From Variovorax paradoxus (lineage in GTDB: Bacteria; Pseudomonadota; Gammaproteobacteria; Burkholderiales; Burkholderiaceae_C): a stretch of 64,000 nt of DNA. The first letter of the stretch is position 1. Every line of letters begins with the position of its first letter. Below are positions 25,234 to 34,125 of the stretch, piece after piece. The translations under genes and the position numbers were made by a program. Below the pieces are notes generated by a model. It saw only the letters and a list, made by a program, of their open reading frames with translations, made no database searches and was not told where the DNA came from. The DNA lies in the NCBI RefSeq assembly GCF_018614955.1, contig NZ_JAGGNV010000048.1, positions 44,829 through 108,828 of the forward strand, in the 5' to 3' direction.

Positions 25234-26489
25234 GCCTCGTCGTCCCGATCGCGAGCGGCGTGCAGGAGCGCACGGACGGTGCGGCCCATGCCAACGACGT
25301 GCTGCACATGATGCGGCCGGGGCCGCTGCAGTTGTCGGCGCTGCCGCCGCTGTCGCTCTACGTCCATCTGCCGTGGTGCCTGCGTAAGTGCCCCTACTGC
25401 GACTTCAACTCGCACGAGTGGCGCGGCGGCGATGGCGATGCATTGCCCGAAGCGCGCTACCTCGACGCGCTCATCGCGGACCTCGACGTTTCGCTGCCCC
25501 TGATCTGGGGCCGCAGCGTGCACACCATCTTCATCGGCGGCGGCACGCCCAGCCTGTTCTCGCCGGCCGCCATCGACCGCCTGCTCGGCGACCTGCGCGC
25601 CCGGCTCAAGCTCGCGCCCGACTGCGAGATCACGCTCGAGGCCAACCCCGGCACTTTCGAGCGTGATCGCTTCCGCGCCTACCGGGCGGCCGGCGTCACG
25701 CGGCTGTCGGTAGGCGTGCAAAGCTTCAACGACGATCACCTGAAAGCGCTCGGCCGCGTTCACGACCGCGCGCAAGCCATCGCGGCGGTCGAGGAGGCGG
25801 CGCTCGCGTTCGACACCTTCAACCTCGACCTGATGTACGCGCTGCCGGGCCAGACCCTTGAAGGCCTCGACGCGGACCTCGACCAGGCGCTGGCGCTGGC
25901 GCCGCCGCACCTCTCGGTCTATCACCTGACGATCGAGCCCAACACCTACTTCGCCAAGTTCCCGCCGGTGGTGCCGGAAGACGACGCCGCCTATGCGATG
26001 CTCGACCGCATCACCGAGCGCACCGCGCAGAGCGGTCTAGCTCGCTACGAGATCTCGGCCTATGCGCGCGCGGGCCACGCCTGCGCGCACAACCTCAACT
26101 ACTGGCAGTTCGGCGACTACCTCGGCATCGGCGCCGGCGCGCACAGCAAGCTGAGTTTTGCGCACCGCGTGGTGCGGCAAGTCCGCTTTCGGGAGCCGCG
26201 TCTCTACATGGACAATGCGCTCGCCGGCCGGGCGATCGCGCAGAGCGACGAGGTCGGCCTGGCCGAATTGCCCTTCGAGTTCATGCTCAACGCCCTGCGC
26301 CTCAAGGAGGGCTTCACGCTGGCCCAGTTCGGCGAACGCACCGGGCTGGCCGTCACTGCCATTCAGAAAGGGCTCGAAGAAGCCGAGCGCAAGGGCCTGA
26401 TCGAGCGCGATCTCGCGCGCGTCTGGCCGACCGCGCGCGGCTTCGACTTCCTGAGCGATCTGCAGGCCATCTTCCTGCCGGATGCCTGA
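25230..26489 (+). CDS. hemW: Heme chaperone HemW (radical SAM)
   Basis: HemW binds heme and an S-adenosylmethionine-linked [4Fe-4S] cluster and inserts heme into respiratory enzymes. The 419-residue product carries the radical SAM motif CLRKCPYCDF (C-x3-C-x2-C) near residue 53, the GGGTPSLFS loop and the C-terminal HemW domain. The start is probably the GTG overlapping the rdgB stop (GTGA), giving a 45-residue N-terminal lead. A later ATG at 25308 would shorten it by 26 residues. It is often misnamed coproporphyrinogen III oxidase; the absence of the HemN-specific extension argues for HemW. Confidence 0.94.
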   Translation: MSLVVPIASGVQERTDGAAHANDVLHMMRPGPLQLSALPPLSLYVHLPWCLRKCPYCDFNSHEWRGGDGDALPEARYLDALIADLDVSLPLIWGRSVHTIFIGGGTPSLFSPAAIDRLLGDLRARLKLAPDCEITLEANPGTFERDRFRAYRAAGVTRLSVGVQSFNDDHLKALGRVHDRAQAIAAVEEAALAFDTFNLDLMYALPGQTLEGLDADLDQALALAPPHLSVYHLTIEPNTYFAKFPPVVPEDDAAYAMLDRITERTAQSGLARYEISAYARAGHACAHNLNYWQFGDYLGIGAGAHSKLSFAHRVVRQVRFREPRLYMDNALAGRAIAQSDEVGLAELPFEFMLNALRLKEGFTLAQFGERTGLAVTAIQKGLEEAERKGLIERDLARVWPTARGFDFLSDLQAIFLPDA

Positions 26490-27162
26490 GCGGAAAGCCA
26501 TGCCGAGCCGAACATCCCCGGAAGAGACCCAGCGCAGATCACGCGGACGGCCCAGTCCCGAGCAGGCGGCAGCACTGCGCGAATCCTTCCTTGCCGCCGC
26601 GTTGAAGTCCTTCCTCGAAAACGGCTATGCCGCCACCAGCATCGAGGCCATCGCGCGCGATGCGGGCGTTGCCAAGATCACCATCTACCGGCAGTTCGAG
26701 AACAAGGAGGCCTTGTTCCGGGAGGTCGTGCACCGTGCCGTCAGCAATGCGCGCGAGACGATGCAGGCCACTCTCGTGCGGCACGGCGCCGATGAGAAGC
26801 AGGTTTTGCTCGACCTGGTCGAGCGCATGTACCTTGGCGCCACCGAGCCGAAGACGCTGGCCTTGCTGCGCCTCGTGATCGCGGAAGCCGTGCGCTTTCC
26901 CGAACTTGCGAAGTCGCTCTATGCCGAGAACAGCTATGTGCTCGCACCGGTGGTCGACTATTTGGCCGAGGCGCACCGCACCGGAAAGCTGCATGTGCCC
27001 GCGCCCGAGTTGGCGGCTGTGCAACTATCTACGCTGGCCTTCGGTGGCGTGCGTTTCTTTATCTCCAAGCCGCTCGCCGGCCCCGAAGAGCGCCGCGCGT
27101 GGGCCCAGGGCATCGTCGACTTGGTGATGCGCGGCTGGGCTCCGACTCCGCCCGGCGACTAA
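26482..27162 (+). CDS. TetR/AcrR-family transcriptional regulator
   Basis: A 226-residue repressor-type protein. After a basic lead (QRRSRGRPSPEQ) the DNA-binding helix-turn-helix is clear: FLAAALKSFLENGYAATS followed by VAKITIYRQFENKEALF (residues 35-80). The C-terminal ligand domain (a conserved TetR_C form, AEAVRFPELAKSLYAE) is typical of multidrug or hydrocarbon-responsive members. It overlaps the end of hemW by eight bases; a start at 26500 is also possible. No obvious target gene is adjacent, as tRNA-Ser follows and then the convergent tannase-family gene. Confidence 0.92.
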   Translation: MPERKAMPSRTSPEETQRRSRGRPSPEQAAALRESFLAAALKSFLENGYAATSIEAIARDAGVAKITIYRQFENKEALFREVVHRAVSNARETMQATLVRHGADEKQVLLDLVERMYLGATEPKTLALLRLVIAEAVRFPELAKSLYAENSYVLAPVVDYLAEAHRTGKLHVPAPELAAVQLSTLAFGGVRFFISKPLAGPEERRAWAQGIVDLVMRGWAPTPPGD

Positions 27163-27200
27163 AATCGCCCGCATGCCTTCGCGCAAGGCGAAGACAGCCC

Positions 27201-27288
27201 GGAGAGTTGGGTGAGTGGTTTAAACCAGCAGTCTTGAAAACTGCCGACGGGCAACCGTCCGTGAGTTCGAATCTCACACTCTCCGCCA
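27201..27288 (+). tRNA. tRNA-Ser (anticodon TGA)
   Basis: An 88-base class II tRNA: acceptor GGAGAGT/ACTCTCC, anticodon arm GCAGT-CTTGAAA-ACTGC with anticodon TGA, a long variable arm (CGACGGGCAACCGTCCG), T arm GAGTTCGAATCTC, CCA encoded. The accessory region of the window starts 20 bases after it. Confidence 0.97.
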
Positions 27289-27307
27289 GCCAGGTGTGCA
27301 CCGGCCG

Positions 27308-29056
27308 CTATCGGCACGTGAAGCTGGAGGCCGATTCGATGCTGCCGCCTACATAGGCCGCTGTTTTGGGATACGGGCACAGCGGTCGCGTGCGATCGGC
27401 CGACCAGTCGACAGGCAACTCGGTGTTGACCACATTGGCGCCCGCCCCGCGAGCCGTGGCGATGATCGACGCGGGCGCCTTGCCCTGTTCCACCCACGCG
27501 ACGAGCGGCGTCAGCATGTCGAACTGGTCGGTGGCCGGGCCGCGCCCGCAATGATTCATGCCGGGCACCGGAAAGAAGCGGGCAAAGACGGACGCATCGC
27601 CGCCGTTCGCCGCGCGCAACTGCTCATACCAACTGGTCGTGTCGTCCGACGAGAACACCGCATCGCTGGTGCCGTGGTAGACGATGAGCTTGCTGCCGCG
27701 GTCGCGAAGCGCCGAAAGATTGCTCGGGTTCGGCGGCGTCATGAAGGACATAGCCGACTCGGTGTAGAGCGCCGTGCTCGCGAAGATGCTCGGCGCATCG
27801 ATGTCCATGCTGAATCCCAGCGCGAAATCGATACCGGACGGGCGGCTCGTTCCCAGCGGCGGGGTGCTGAAAACAAAGCCGACCGCGGCGGTATCCAGGC
27901 TTTGCGAATTGGAGAACTCCCACTGGCGCCAATCGGTGCGGTTGATGCCGGCATCGTAGGGAAAGCTGCTGTAGATCGCCGTGCCCGCGCTGTTCTTCGC
28001 GCCGGAGAAGACGTTGTCGAGCACGCTCTTTTGCGCGGCCGAGAGGCAGCTGCCGTCGCGCGCGCCGCCGCATGTGGGTACGGCGGTAGCCAAATCGAAT
28101 GCCTGTTTGCACATCCGGACGTCCGCGACGATCCCGTCCGCCGCTCCGTCCAGTGCGTCGCAACGCGCGAGCACCGCGTTGGCCACCGTGTTCATCTCCG
28201 CTTGCGTGAAGGCGGTCTGCAGATCCGGCTTGCCGGCCGCTGTATTGGCCGTGGTCACCTTGGCGTATTGCTGCACGCCATAGAGCTGAGCCACCGCAGC
28301 CTTCGGCAGGTTGAAGCCGGGATTGCCGGCGAGGATGCCGTCGTACTGGCTGGCGAATCGCGCTGCTGCCACCATCGCGTGGCGGCCGCCGTTCGAGCAG
28401 CCTCCGAAATAGGAGCGGTCGGGTGCGCGGCCATAGGCCTTGGCGACCAGGTTCTTGGCCATCGGCGTCAGCTGCGCCACGGCGTTGTAGCCATAGTCCA
28501 GGCGCGCCTGCGGGTCGATGCCGAAAGTCGGAATCTGCGCGCCGGAGTGCCCGGCGTCCGAACTGATCACGGCGAAGCCCATGTGCAGGGCAGTGGTCTT
28601 CGGCGATCCTCCGCCGATGCTCCCCGTTGCCGGAACCACGTTCCCATCGAGCCCGCCGTTGGCCTGATAGAAGAAGCGGCCGTTCCAATTGACCGGTAGA
28701 CGCATCTCGAAGCCGATCGCGTAGGTCTTGCCGTCGACGCCGCTGGTTCGCTGATTCATCTGGCCCTGCACGAGGCAGTGCTCCGGCGCCGGCGTACTCA
28801 CGCCGGCTACGGCGAGCGCGCCTGCAGCCACGGACGTGGCGCTGGTGTAGACCGTACTGCTGAACGCCGCCTTGCTAGCGAGGTCGGTACAAGACTGGAG
28901 CGTGCCGGGGCGCGCTTCCGACGGCGTAGCCGGCGTTGTCGGAACGAACGCCAAGCCACCTCCGCCTCCACCCCCGCCGCAGGCGGCAAGCAAGGATGCC
29001 GCAGCCAATGCTGCCCATCCCGGACGGCATGAAGAAGAGAACGCGATTTGACCCAT
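27308..29056 (-). CDS. Tannase/feruloyl esterase-family lipoprotein
   Basis: A 582-residue exported esterase. The lipoprotein signal ends in LLAAC (Cys26), followed by eight glycines as a flexible linker. The tannase-family catalytic set is complete: Cys220-Ser221 in GGCSNGG, Asp465 in HGTSDAVFS, and His502-Cys503 in GMNHCGRG, the CS-D-HC arrangement with a disulfide next to the triad. A calcium-site loop is visible in CDALDGAADGIV. Members hydrolyse gallate or hydroxycinnamate esters of plant origin, or other aryl esters; the substrate is not predictable. Anchoring in the outer membrane is likely. It is divergent from the pectate-lyase-like gene, suggesting joint use of plant material. Confidence 0.9.
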   Translation of the reverse strand: MGQIAFSSSCRPGWAALAAASLLAACGGGGGGGGLAFVPTTPATPSEARPGTLQSCTDLASKAAFSSTVYTSATSVAAGALAVAGVSTPAPEHCLVQGQMNQRTSGVDGKTYAIGFEMRLPVNWNGRFFYQANGGLDGNVVPATGSIGGGSPKTTALHMGFAVISSDAGHSGAQIPTFGIDPQARLDYGYNAVAQLTPMAKNLVAKAYGRAPDRSYFGGCSNGGRHAMVAAARFASQYDGILAGNPGFNLPKAAVAQLYGVQQYAKVTTANTAAGKPDLQTAFTQAEMNTVANAVLARCDALDGAADGIVADVRMCKQAFDLATAVPTCGGARDGSCLSAAQKSVLDNVFSGAKNSAGTAIYSSFPYDAGINRTDWRQWEFSNSQSLDTAAVGFVFSTPPLGTSRPSGIDFALGFSMDIDAPSIFASTALYTESAMSFMTPPNPSNLSALRDRGSKLIVYHGTSDAVFSSDDTTSWYEQLRAANGGDASVFARFFPVPGMNHCGRGPATDQFDMLTPLVAWVEQGKAPASIIATARGAGANVVNTELPVDWSADRTRPLCPYPKTAAYVGGSIESASSFTCR

Positions 29057-29530
29057 GGTTGTCTCCTAGACCGGGGTGGACCCGGGTGGTCATAACGTTA
29101 TTTAAAATAATCAATATAGTTTTCTTAGATAACTAAAAAATAGGGCAAACCCGTACCCAGGGGCGCATCGATATGGCGGCAGCGCGATGAGGTGTGGCAG
29201 GTCCACGTCGTCTGATGTCATAGGTGTACAGATGGACCCGATGCGCAGCCTTTGATGGGCGATTCCAGTGGTGAGCGCCTATGCCACGGCTGCCAATCAT
29301 GGTTTCCACCAGTCTTGGTGCGCAGCCTAAGTCATACGATGACCGACGACATACTGCACCGTGGCGCCAAGAATCATGACAAATGGGCGTTCCGGCGCAC
29401 ATGCCGCCGAAGCCGTGCCGTGCGCCTGCCGCCCGGCCGGCTCTCGTCCACGGCCCGATCCCCGGCCACCAGGGCGTGAGATTCCCCGGTGTCACCGGAG
29501 GTGGGCGAATCCACCTTTTGAGGAGCAGCG
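29057..29530. other. 474-base intergenic region between two lipoprotein genes
   Basis: No convincing gene is seen here. About 60 bases (29090-29150) are strikingly AT-rich for this genome and contain a short palindrome, TTATT-TAA-AATAA at 29098-29110, and probably the promoter of the tannase-family gene. The right part is GC-rich with a ribosome-binding site (GAGGAG) just before position 29531. Confidence 0.6.
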
Positions 29531-31357
29531 ATGAAACGCAGAAGATTCGTGATGTCCGGACTCAGCCCGATCGCCCTGGCCGCCTGCGGTGGCGGCGGCG
29601 ATGGCGGTGCCCCCCTTGCCGGCGCTGAGAGCTCGAAACCCGAGGCCGTCGCGGACGAGAAGCCCGACGCCGGCGACAAGTTCCGCAAGCGCGTCCGCTC
29701 GGCACTGCGGCAAGCGGTCCGCTTCATGGACGAAGAAGTGTCCTACCGAGGCGGCTACGTCTGGGCCTACCTGCCCGACCTGTCGGTCAGCTGGGGCGAG
29801 ATGGAGGCCAAGCGCACCATGTGCTGGATCCAGCCGCCCGGCACGCCTTCGGCGGGTCACGCCTTCCTCGACGCCTACCACGCGACCGGCGACGAGCTCT
29901 TCTACAAGGCCGCCGAGCGCACCGCGCGCGCGCTGGTCGCGGCCCAGCATCCGGCGGGCGGCTGGAACTACATCTACGACTTCGCCGGCGAGGCGTCGCT
30001 CAAGCATTGGTACGAGACGATCGGCGCCAACGGCTGGCGGCTCGAGGAGTTCCAGCACTACTACGGCAACGCGACCTTCGACGACGCGGGCACTGCGGTG
30101 GCGTCGCAGTTCCTGCTGCGCATGTACCTCGAGAAGCGCGACTGGCGCTTCCGCGGCCCGCTGTACAAGGCGATCGACTTCGTGACCGGCGCGCAGTTCA
30201 GCAGCGGCATCGCCGACGGCGGCTGGCCGCAGCGCTATCCGCCGTTCCCGGGCTCGGTCTCGTCGATGCCGCTGCCCAACCCGCAGCAGCTGCCGCCCGG
30301 TGCGACCCAGGGCATGGAGGACGGCGACTACACGCGCCAGATCACATTCAACGACGACGTGGCCGGCGAGAACATCAAGTTCATGCTGATGTGCGTGGTG
30401 GGACTCGGCGAGACCCGCTTGATCGAGCCGGTGCAGCGCGCGATGCAATGCCTGCGGCGCCTGCAGCAGCCGGGGCCGCAGGCCGGCTGGGCTCTGCAGC
30501 ACCTGACCGAGGACCGCGACGGCCGCCCGGCCGGGGCTCCGGCCGGCGCGCGCACCTACGAGCCGCGCTCGCTCGCGACGCACACGACGCAGACCAACGT
30601 GCTGCAGCTGTTCCACTACTTCCGGCTGACCGGCGACAGGACGTTCCTGGCGCGCGTGCCGGAAGCGATCGCGTGGCTCGACAGCTGCAAGCTGACGCCC
30701 GGGATGATTGCCGACAACCCGCAGCTCGCCGGACGCACGCATCCCACCTTCATCGAGCTGGGGACGAACCAGCCGCGCTTCGTCCACCGCTACGGCTCGA
30801 ACATCTGGAACGGTGCGTACTACTACGATCACGACCATCGCGCCACGCTCAGCCACTATTCGGCGGGCCGCAGCGTCAACATCGGCAGTCTTCAGACAAC
30901 CTACGACCAGCTCGCATCGATGAGCGATGCCGCGATCGCCGAGATGACTGCGGGGTCGCCGCTGAAGGCCACCAGGCCGAGGGACCTGCCCAAGTACTTC
31001 TCGCTGCGCGAAGTCGACTTCCCCGACCTGTTCGCGGGCGCGACGATGACCAGCCCGACGGTCACCGAGGCGCAGGCGCAGGCGGTGGTCGATGCGCTCG
31101 GCGACAAGGACTTTTGGCTCTCGCCGATCGCGTTCGTGACCAACCCGTTCCGCGGCAACGGCCCCACCACGCCGTATACGGGCGACGCCTACCGCAGCAA
31201 GCACGTGGGCGACATCTACGACACCTCGCCGTACGACCCGCTCACCCCTCCCGAGATCGAGCCCTACCAGTCGCGCGAGCGTCCGCTGGGCATCTCGACC
31301 AGCGACTTCGTCGCCAACACGGGCAAGCTGATCGCGTTCCTCGCGCCGGTGGTGTGA
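29531..31357 (+). CDS. Pectate lyase family 10-like lipoprotein
   Basis: A 608-residue exported protein. The N-terminus MKRRRFVMSGLSPIALAAC is a lipoprotein signal (Cys19) followed by GGGGDGG. The body resembles the all-helical PL10 pectate lyase fold: the segment DGGWPQRYPPFPG followed by ITFNDDVAGENIKFML matches the family signature (GGWPQ-Y, then ITFNDDAM), and TFIELGTNQPRFVHRYG corresponds to the late conserved region with the catalytic Arg. It is longer than typical PL10 enzymes (about 330-450), with about 100 extra residues at the C-terminus. Calcium-dependent cleavage of polygalacturonate is the likely activity; a different uronate polymer cannot be excluded. Confidence 0.72.
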   Translation: MKRRRFVMSGLSPIALAACGGGGDGGAPLAGAESSKPEAVADEKPDAGDKFRKRVRSALRQAVRFMDEEVSYRGGYVWAYLPDLSVSWGEMEAKRTMCWIQPPGTPSAGHAFLDAYHATGDELFYKAAERTARALVAAQHPAGGWNYIYDFAGEASLKHWYETIGANGWRLEEFQHYYGNATFDDAGTAVASQFLLRMYLEKRDWRFRGPLYKAIDFVTGAQFSSGIADGGWPQRYPPFPGSVSSMPLPNPQQLPPGATQGMEDGDYTRQITFNDDVAGENIKFMLMCVVGLGETRLIEPVQRAMQCLRRLQQPGPQAGWALQHLTEDRDGRPAGAPAGARTYEPRSLATHTTQTNVLQLFHYFRLTGDRTFLARVPEAIAWLDSCKLTPGMIADNPQLAGRTHPTFIELGTNQPRFVHRYGSNIWNGAYYYDHDHRATLSHYSAGRSVNIGSLQTTYDQLASMSDAAIAEMTAGSPLKATRPRDLPKYFSLREVDFPDLFAGATMTSPTVTEAQAQAVVDALGDKDFWLSPIAFVTNPFRGNGPTTPYTGDAYRSKHVGDIYDTSPYDPLTPPEIEPYQSRERPLGISTSDFVANTGKLIAFLAPVV

Positions 31358-31387
31358 GAGCGGGGCGGGTGAATCCGCAGTAGCGGA

Positions 31388-31407
31388 AAGGCTGGTGCGC
31401 CAGCCTT
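31388..31407. terminator. Possible bidirectional hairpin between convergent genes
   Basis: Perfect 8-base arms (AAGGCTGG and CCAGCCTT) with a 4-base loop lie between the stop codons of the pectate-lyase-like and ParB-like genes. No real T run follows on either strand, so termination strength is uncertain. Confidence 0.45.
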
Positions 31408-31410
31408 CTG

Positions 31411-32190
31411 CTAGCCCGTCTGCTGCGCCTGCAGCAGATCGGCCACTTGCCTGCGCAAGTCTTCGTTCTCGGCCGTCAGTTCGGCCACGCGCTGTTCCAG
31501 CTGCTGCACGAGATCAGGCTTTGCCGAGTCGTCGGATGCCGCCGGCTCCTCGCGCGGCTTGCGCCTGGCTTCGCGGACGCGCTTGGCGGCCTGCTTCAGC
31601 TGATCCTTGCCGGCGATCGCGGCAGCCACCTGTTCTTCGGCTGGCAAGGTCGCCACGGCCGCGGCGGCATTGATCGAGATTGTTCCGGACTTGACGGCCG
31701 CCACCAGCTCGGGCGCGGCCTGCTTCTGGATCTTTTCGATCATCACGACCTGGCTGCTGCTGATGCGCGCCGCCTTGGCGACGGCTTCGCGGCTGTTCAG
31801 GGGCGCGGGCGCCTCCGCTGGGGCCTCCGCCTCTGCCGGCGCGGTCGCTGCCGACATTCGAGCCTGCCGCTCGGCCACGATCTCCTTCTTTCGGAGCGCC
31901 AGCACGCCGCGAAGGAAGTCCGAAACGCTGCGCCGGCCCAGGTGCTGGTCGATCATCCACAGGTGCACGTCCTCGACGGTTTGGAAGCGCGTGTTCTGCA
32001 CCGTCTGGAACGGCAGCCCGTGCTTCTGGCAGATGCCGTACCGGTTGTGGCCATCCACCAGGACATCGCCCCACAGCACCAGCGCATCGCGACAGCCTTC
32101 GGCCAGGATGCTTCGCTCCAGCGCTTCGTGTTCCTCGGGAGTCAACGGGTCGATATAAGTTCTTAGTTCTTCGTTGACGACGATATTCAT
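31411..32190 (-). CDS. ParB-like nuclease-domain protein
   Basis: A 259-residue protein. The first 100 residues form a ParB/sulfiredoxin-like domain: YIDPLTPEEHEALERSILAEG, then the motif LVDGHNRYGIC, in which the G-H-N-R core is the nucleotide-binding motif of ParB relatives. A middle helical segment (AKAARISSSQVVMIEKIQ) looks like a helix-turn-helix. The C-terminus is a probable leucine-zipper coiled coil (LVQQLEQRVAELTAENEDL). No parS-like sites or parA are nearby, so a regulator or phage/plasmid-derived DNA-binding protein is more likely than a partition protein. Its ATG overlaps the stop of the AtuA-family gene (ATGA), so translation is coupled. Confidence 0.82.
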   Translation of the reverse strand: MNIVVNEELRTYIDPLTPEEHEALERSILAEGCRDALVLWGDVLVDGHNRYGICQKHGLPFQTVQNTRFQTVEDVHLWMIDQHLGRRSVSDFLRGVLALRKKEIVAERQARMSAATAPAEAEAPAEAPAPLNSREAVAKAARISSSQVVMIEKIQKQAAPELVAAVKSGTISINAAAAVATLPAEEQVAAAIAGKDQLKQAAKRVREARRKPREEPAASDDSAKPDLVQQLEQRVAELTAENEDLRRQVADLLQAQQTG

Positions 32191-34019
32191 GGATGCGGGA
32201 TCAGGGATGGGGGCGGCATTCTCTCAAAATCGCGAAGCCTCGCGGCCAGCGAGCGCGGAACCCTGATCCGCATGTCCAGCAGCATCTGCGCCATGCCCTT
32301 GCCGAGCGGATCCATGCGCACGGAGGACGGCCCGCCGCCGTCGAGCGCATCGTGCAGCAGCAGGTTCATCGCGGCGATGCCGGGCAAGTAGAAGCGTTCC
32401 ACCCTGCCGTGAACCAGGTGCGCGAAATAGGCGCGCACGGCCTCCGGCGTCACGCGCTCCCACAGCAGCGGCAGCCACTCGGGGCGGCGCGCGACCAGGC
32501 CGATGTTCGAGAGGTTGCCCTTGTCGCCGCTGCGCGCCCAGGCGAGCTGGAGGAGGCGTACCTCCTCCATCGCCTCGGCGGGTTCGGTCCAGGGAGGCGG
32601 TACCGCGGCAGCAGGCGCGATGCCGTCGCCGTCGCCCGTCGGAATGGACACCGCGTGGCGCTCGCCATCGAGCACGAAGGCGACGGGAACAGCCCGCTTC
32701 TCCAGCAGAAAGGCGAAGGGCTTGATCAGCGGCGACACCGAAGGCCGTCCGCCGCCCGGGCCCGTGGTGCCGGGCGCCCACGAGGTGCCCGCCGGCGCGA
32801 TCTCGCGCGCGAACATCGCGAGCGCGGCCTTCTGCGGATGGTTGGCGACCACGCGCATCATGACCTCGCGCGACGCCCGCGTGCGCGCGTGCGGGCCATA
32901 GAGCGACTCGGCGCCGATCACTTCGATAGAGGTGGAAGTGAAGGGCGCTTGGCCGCTCTCGAGGAGGATGCGGCCGGTGCGCTCGACGATCGCCTCGGCC
33001 GTGCGCCGCGCCTTCTTCTCGGCATCGATGCCGACGATCACCAGGCTGCCCGCGCACCGATAGCCATCGAGCTGGGTCGCCGAGACCTTGTAGCTCGGCG
33101 TCGGCGCGCGTCCCTTGGCAGGACTCACGCGCACGCGGTCTTCTCCCTGCTGCTCGATCACGACCTCGCGGAAGTCGCAGCTCACGTCCGGCAGCAGGTA
33201 GGCGCCCGGGTCGCCGATCTCGTAGAGCAGCTGCTCGGCGACGGCCGCGCGAATCACCTTGCCGCCGGTGCCCTCGGGCTTGGTCACGACGAAGCTGCCG
33301 TCGGCATGGCACTCGACGATCGGATATCCGATGTTCGCCCAGTCCGGTATGTCTTCCCAGTCCGTGTGCAGGCCGCCGGTCGCCTGGCAGCCGCACTCGA
33401 TGATGTGGCCGGCCAGGCTGCCGGAGGCCAGCAGGTCGAAGTCCGACGCGGTCCAGCCGAACTCGTGCATCAGCGGCCCCAGCGTCACGGCGCTGTCGAC
33501 GCAGCGTCCGGTGATCACCACCTCGGCACCGGCCGCGAGCGCGGCGGCGATCGGCGCGGCGCCGAGGTAGGCGCTGGCGCTCAGCACCTTCCCGGGCAGG
33601 GCTTCGCCCCTGAACATGTCCCGGACGCCGCGCTCGCGCAAGGCCGGCACCTGCGCGCCGATATCGTCGCCCTCGACCACCGCGATGCGCAGCGCGATGC
33701 CTTCGGCCTCGGCCAGCGCCCGCAGCGCGGCCGCGCATCCATGCGGGTTGATGCCGCCCGCGTTGCTGATCACCTTGATGCCCTGCCGCTTCACTTCGGC
33801 GAGCACCGGCTTCATCGCGATGTCGACGAAGTCGGTGGCCCAGCCCAGCTCGGGCTGCTTGGCGCGCGCGGCCGCCAGGATGGCCATCGTGGTCTCGGCC
33901 AGGTAGTCGAACACCAGGTAGTCGAGCCGGCCCCCCTTCACCAGCTGCGGCGCGGCCACCATGCTGTCGCCCCAGAAGCCCGAGGCGCCGCCGATGCGGA
34001 CGATCTTGCTGCTTGTCAT
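32187..34019 (-). CDS. AtuA-family (DUF1446) protein
   Basis: A 610-residue cytoplasmic protein of the acyclic terpene utilisation AtuA family. The N-terminal domain (IVRIGGASGFWGDSMVAAPQL through about residue 450) carries typical glycine-rich motifs, such as NAGGINPHGCAAAL and ITGRCVDSAVTLGPLMHEF. It is fused to the smaller AtuA-associated C-terminal domain (LAWARSGDKGNLSNIGLVARR, about 500-600), found as a separate protein in some species. The biochemical role is not established. In Pseudomonas atuA lies with geranyl-CoA carboxylase genes; here it is divergent from an acyl-CoA dehydrogenase and a two-subunit acyl-CoA carboxylase, fitting the same kind of branched acyl-CoA pathway. Confidence 0.88.
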   Translation of the reverse strand: MTSSKIVRIGGASGFWGDSMVAAPQLVKGGRLDYLVFDYLAETTMAILAAARAKQPELGWATDFVDIAMKPVLAEVKRQGIKVISNAGGINPHGCAAALRALAEAEGIALRIAVVEGDDIGAQVPALRERGVRDMFRGEALPGKVLSASAYLGAAPIAAALAAGAEVVITGRCVDSAVTLGPLMHEFGWTASDFDLLASGSLAGHIIECGCQATGGLHTDWEDIPDWANIGYPIVECHADGSFVVTKPEGTGGKVIRAAVAEQLLYEIGDPGAYLLPDVSCDFREVVIEQQGEDRVRVSPAKGRAPTPSYKVSATQLDGYRCAGSLVIVGIDAEKKARRTAEAIVERTGRILLESGQAPFTSTSIEVIGAESLYGPHARTRASREVMMRVVANHPQKAALAMFAREIAPAGTSWAPGTTGPGGGRPSVSPLIKPFAFLLEKRAVPVAFVLDGERHAVSIPTGDGDGIAPAAAVPPPWTEPAEAMEEVRLLQLAWARSGDKGNLSNIGLVARRPEWLPLLWERVTPEAVRAYFAHLVHGRVERFYLPGIAAMNLLLHDALDGGGPSSVRMDPLGKGMAQMLLDMRIRVPRSLAARLRDFERMPPPSLIPHP

Positions 34020-34125
34020 GGAGATGCAGCTTAGCGATCCGCCGCGCGCCGCGCTTGCGCCAACTCGCTACGGGCGCAGCCACTTCGCGCAAGACCTGGG
34101 CGCGCCGCGCCGCTAGCCTCCGTTC

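Noticed and set aside
29133..29495. Small open frames in the region before the pectate-lyase-like gene
   Set aside because: They lack ribosome-binding sites and recognisable composition.
31411..32190. Chromosome or plasmid partition ParB with a replication origin
   Set aside because: There is no parA, no parS repeats, no dnaA boxes and no repeat cluster nearby.
27201..34019. A complete genomic island with attachment-site repeats at tRNA-Ser
   Set aside because: No integrase and no visible duplicate of the tRNA 3' end, so only a low-confidence positional finding is reported.
34020..34125. Regulator binding site between the AtuA-family and dehydrogenase genes (TGCGCC-N11-GGCGCA)
   Set aside because: The arms are only six bases, of the general genome composition, and no regulator gene is adjacent.
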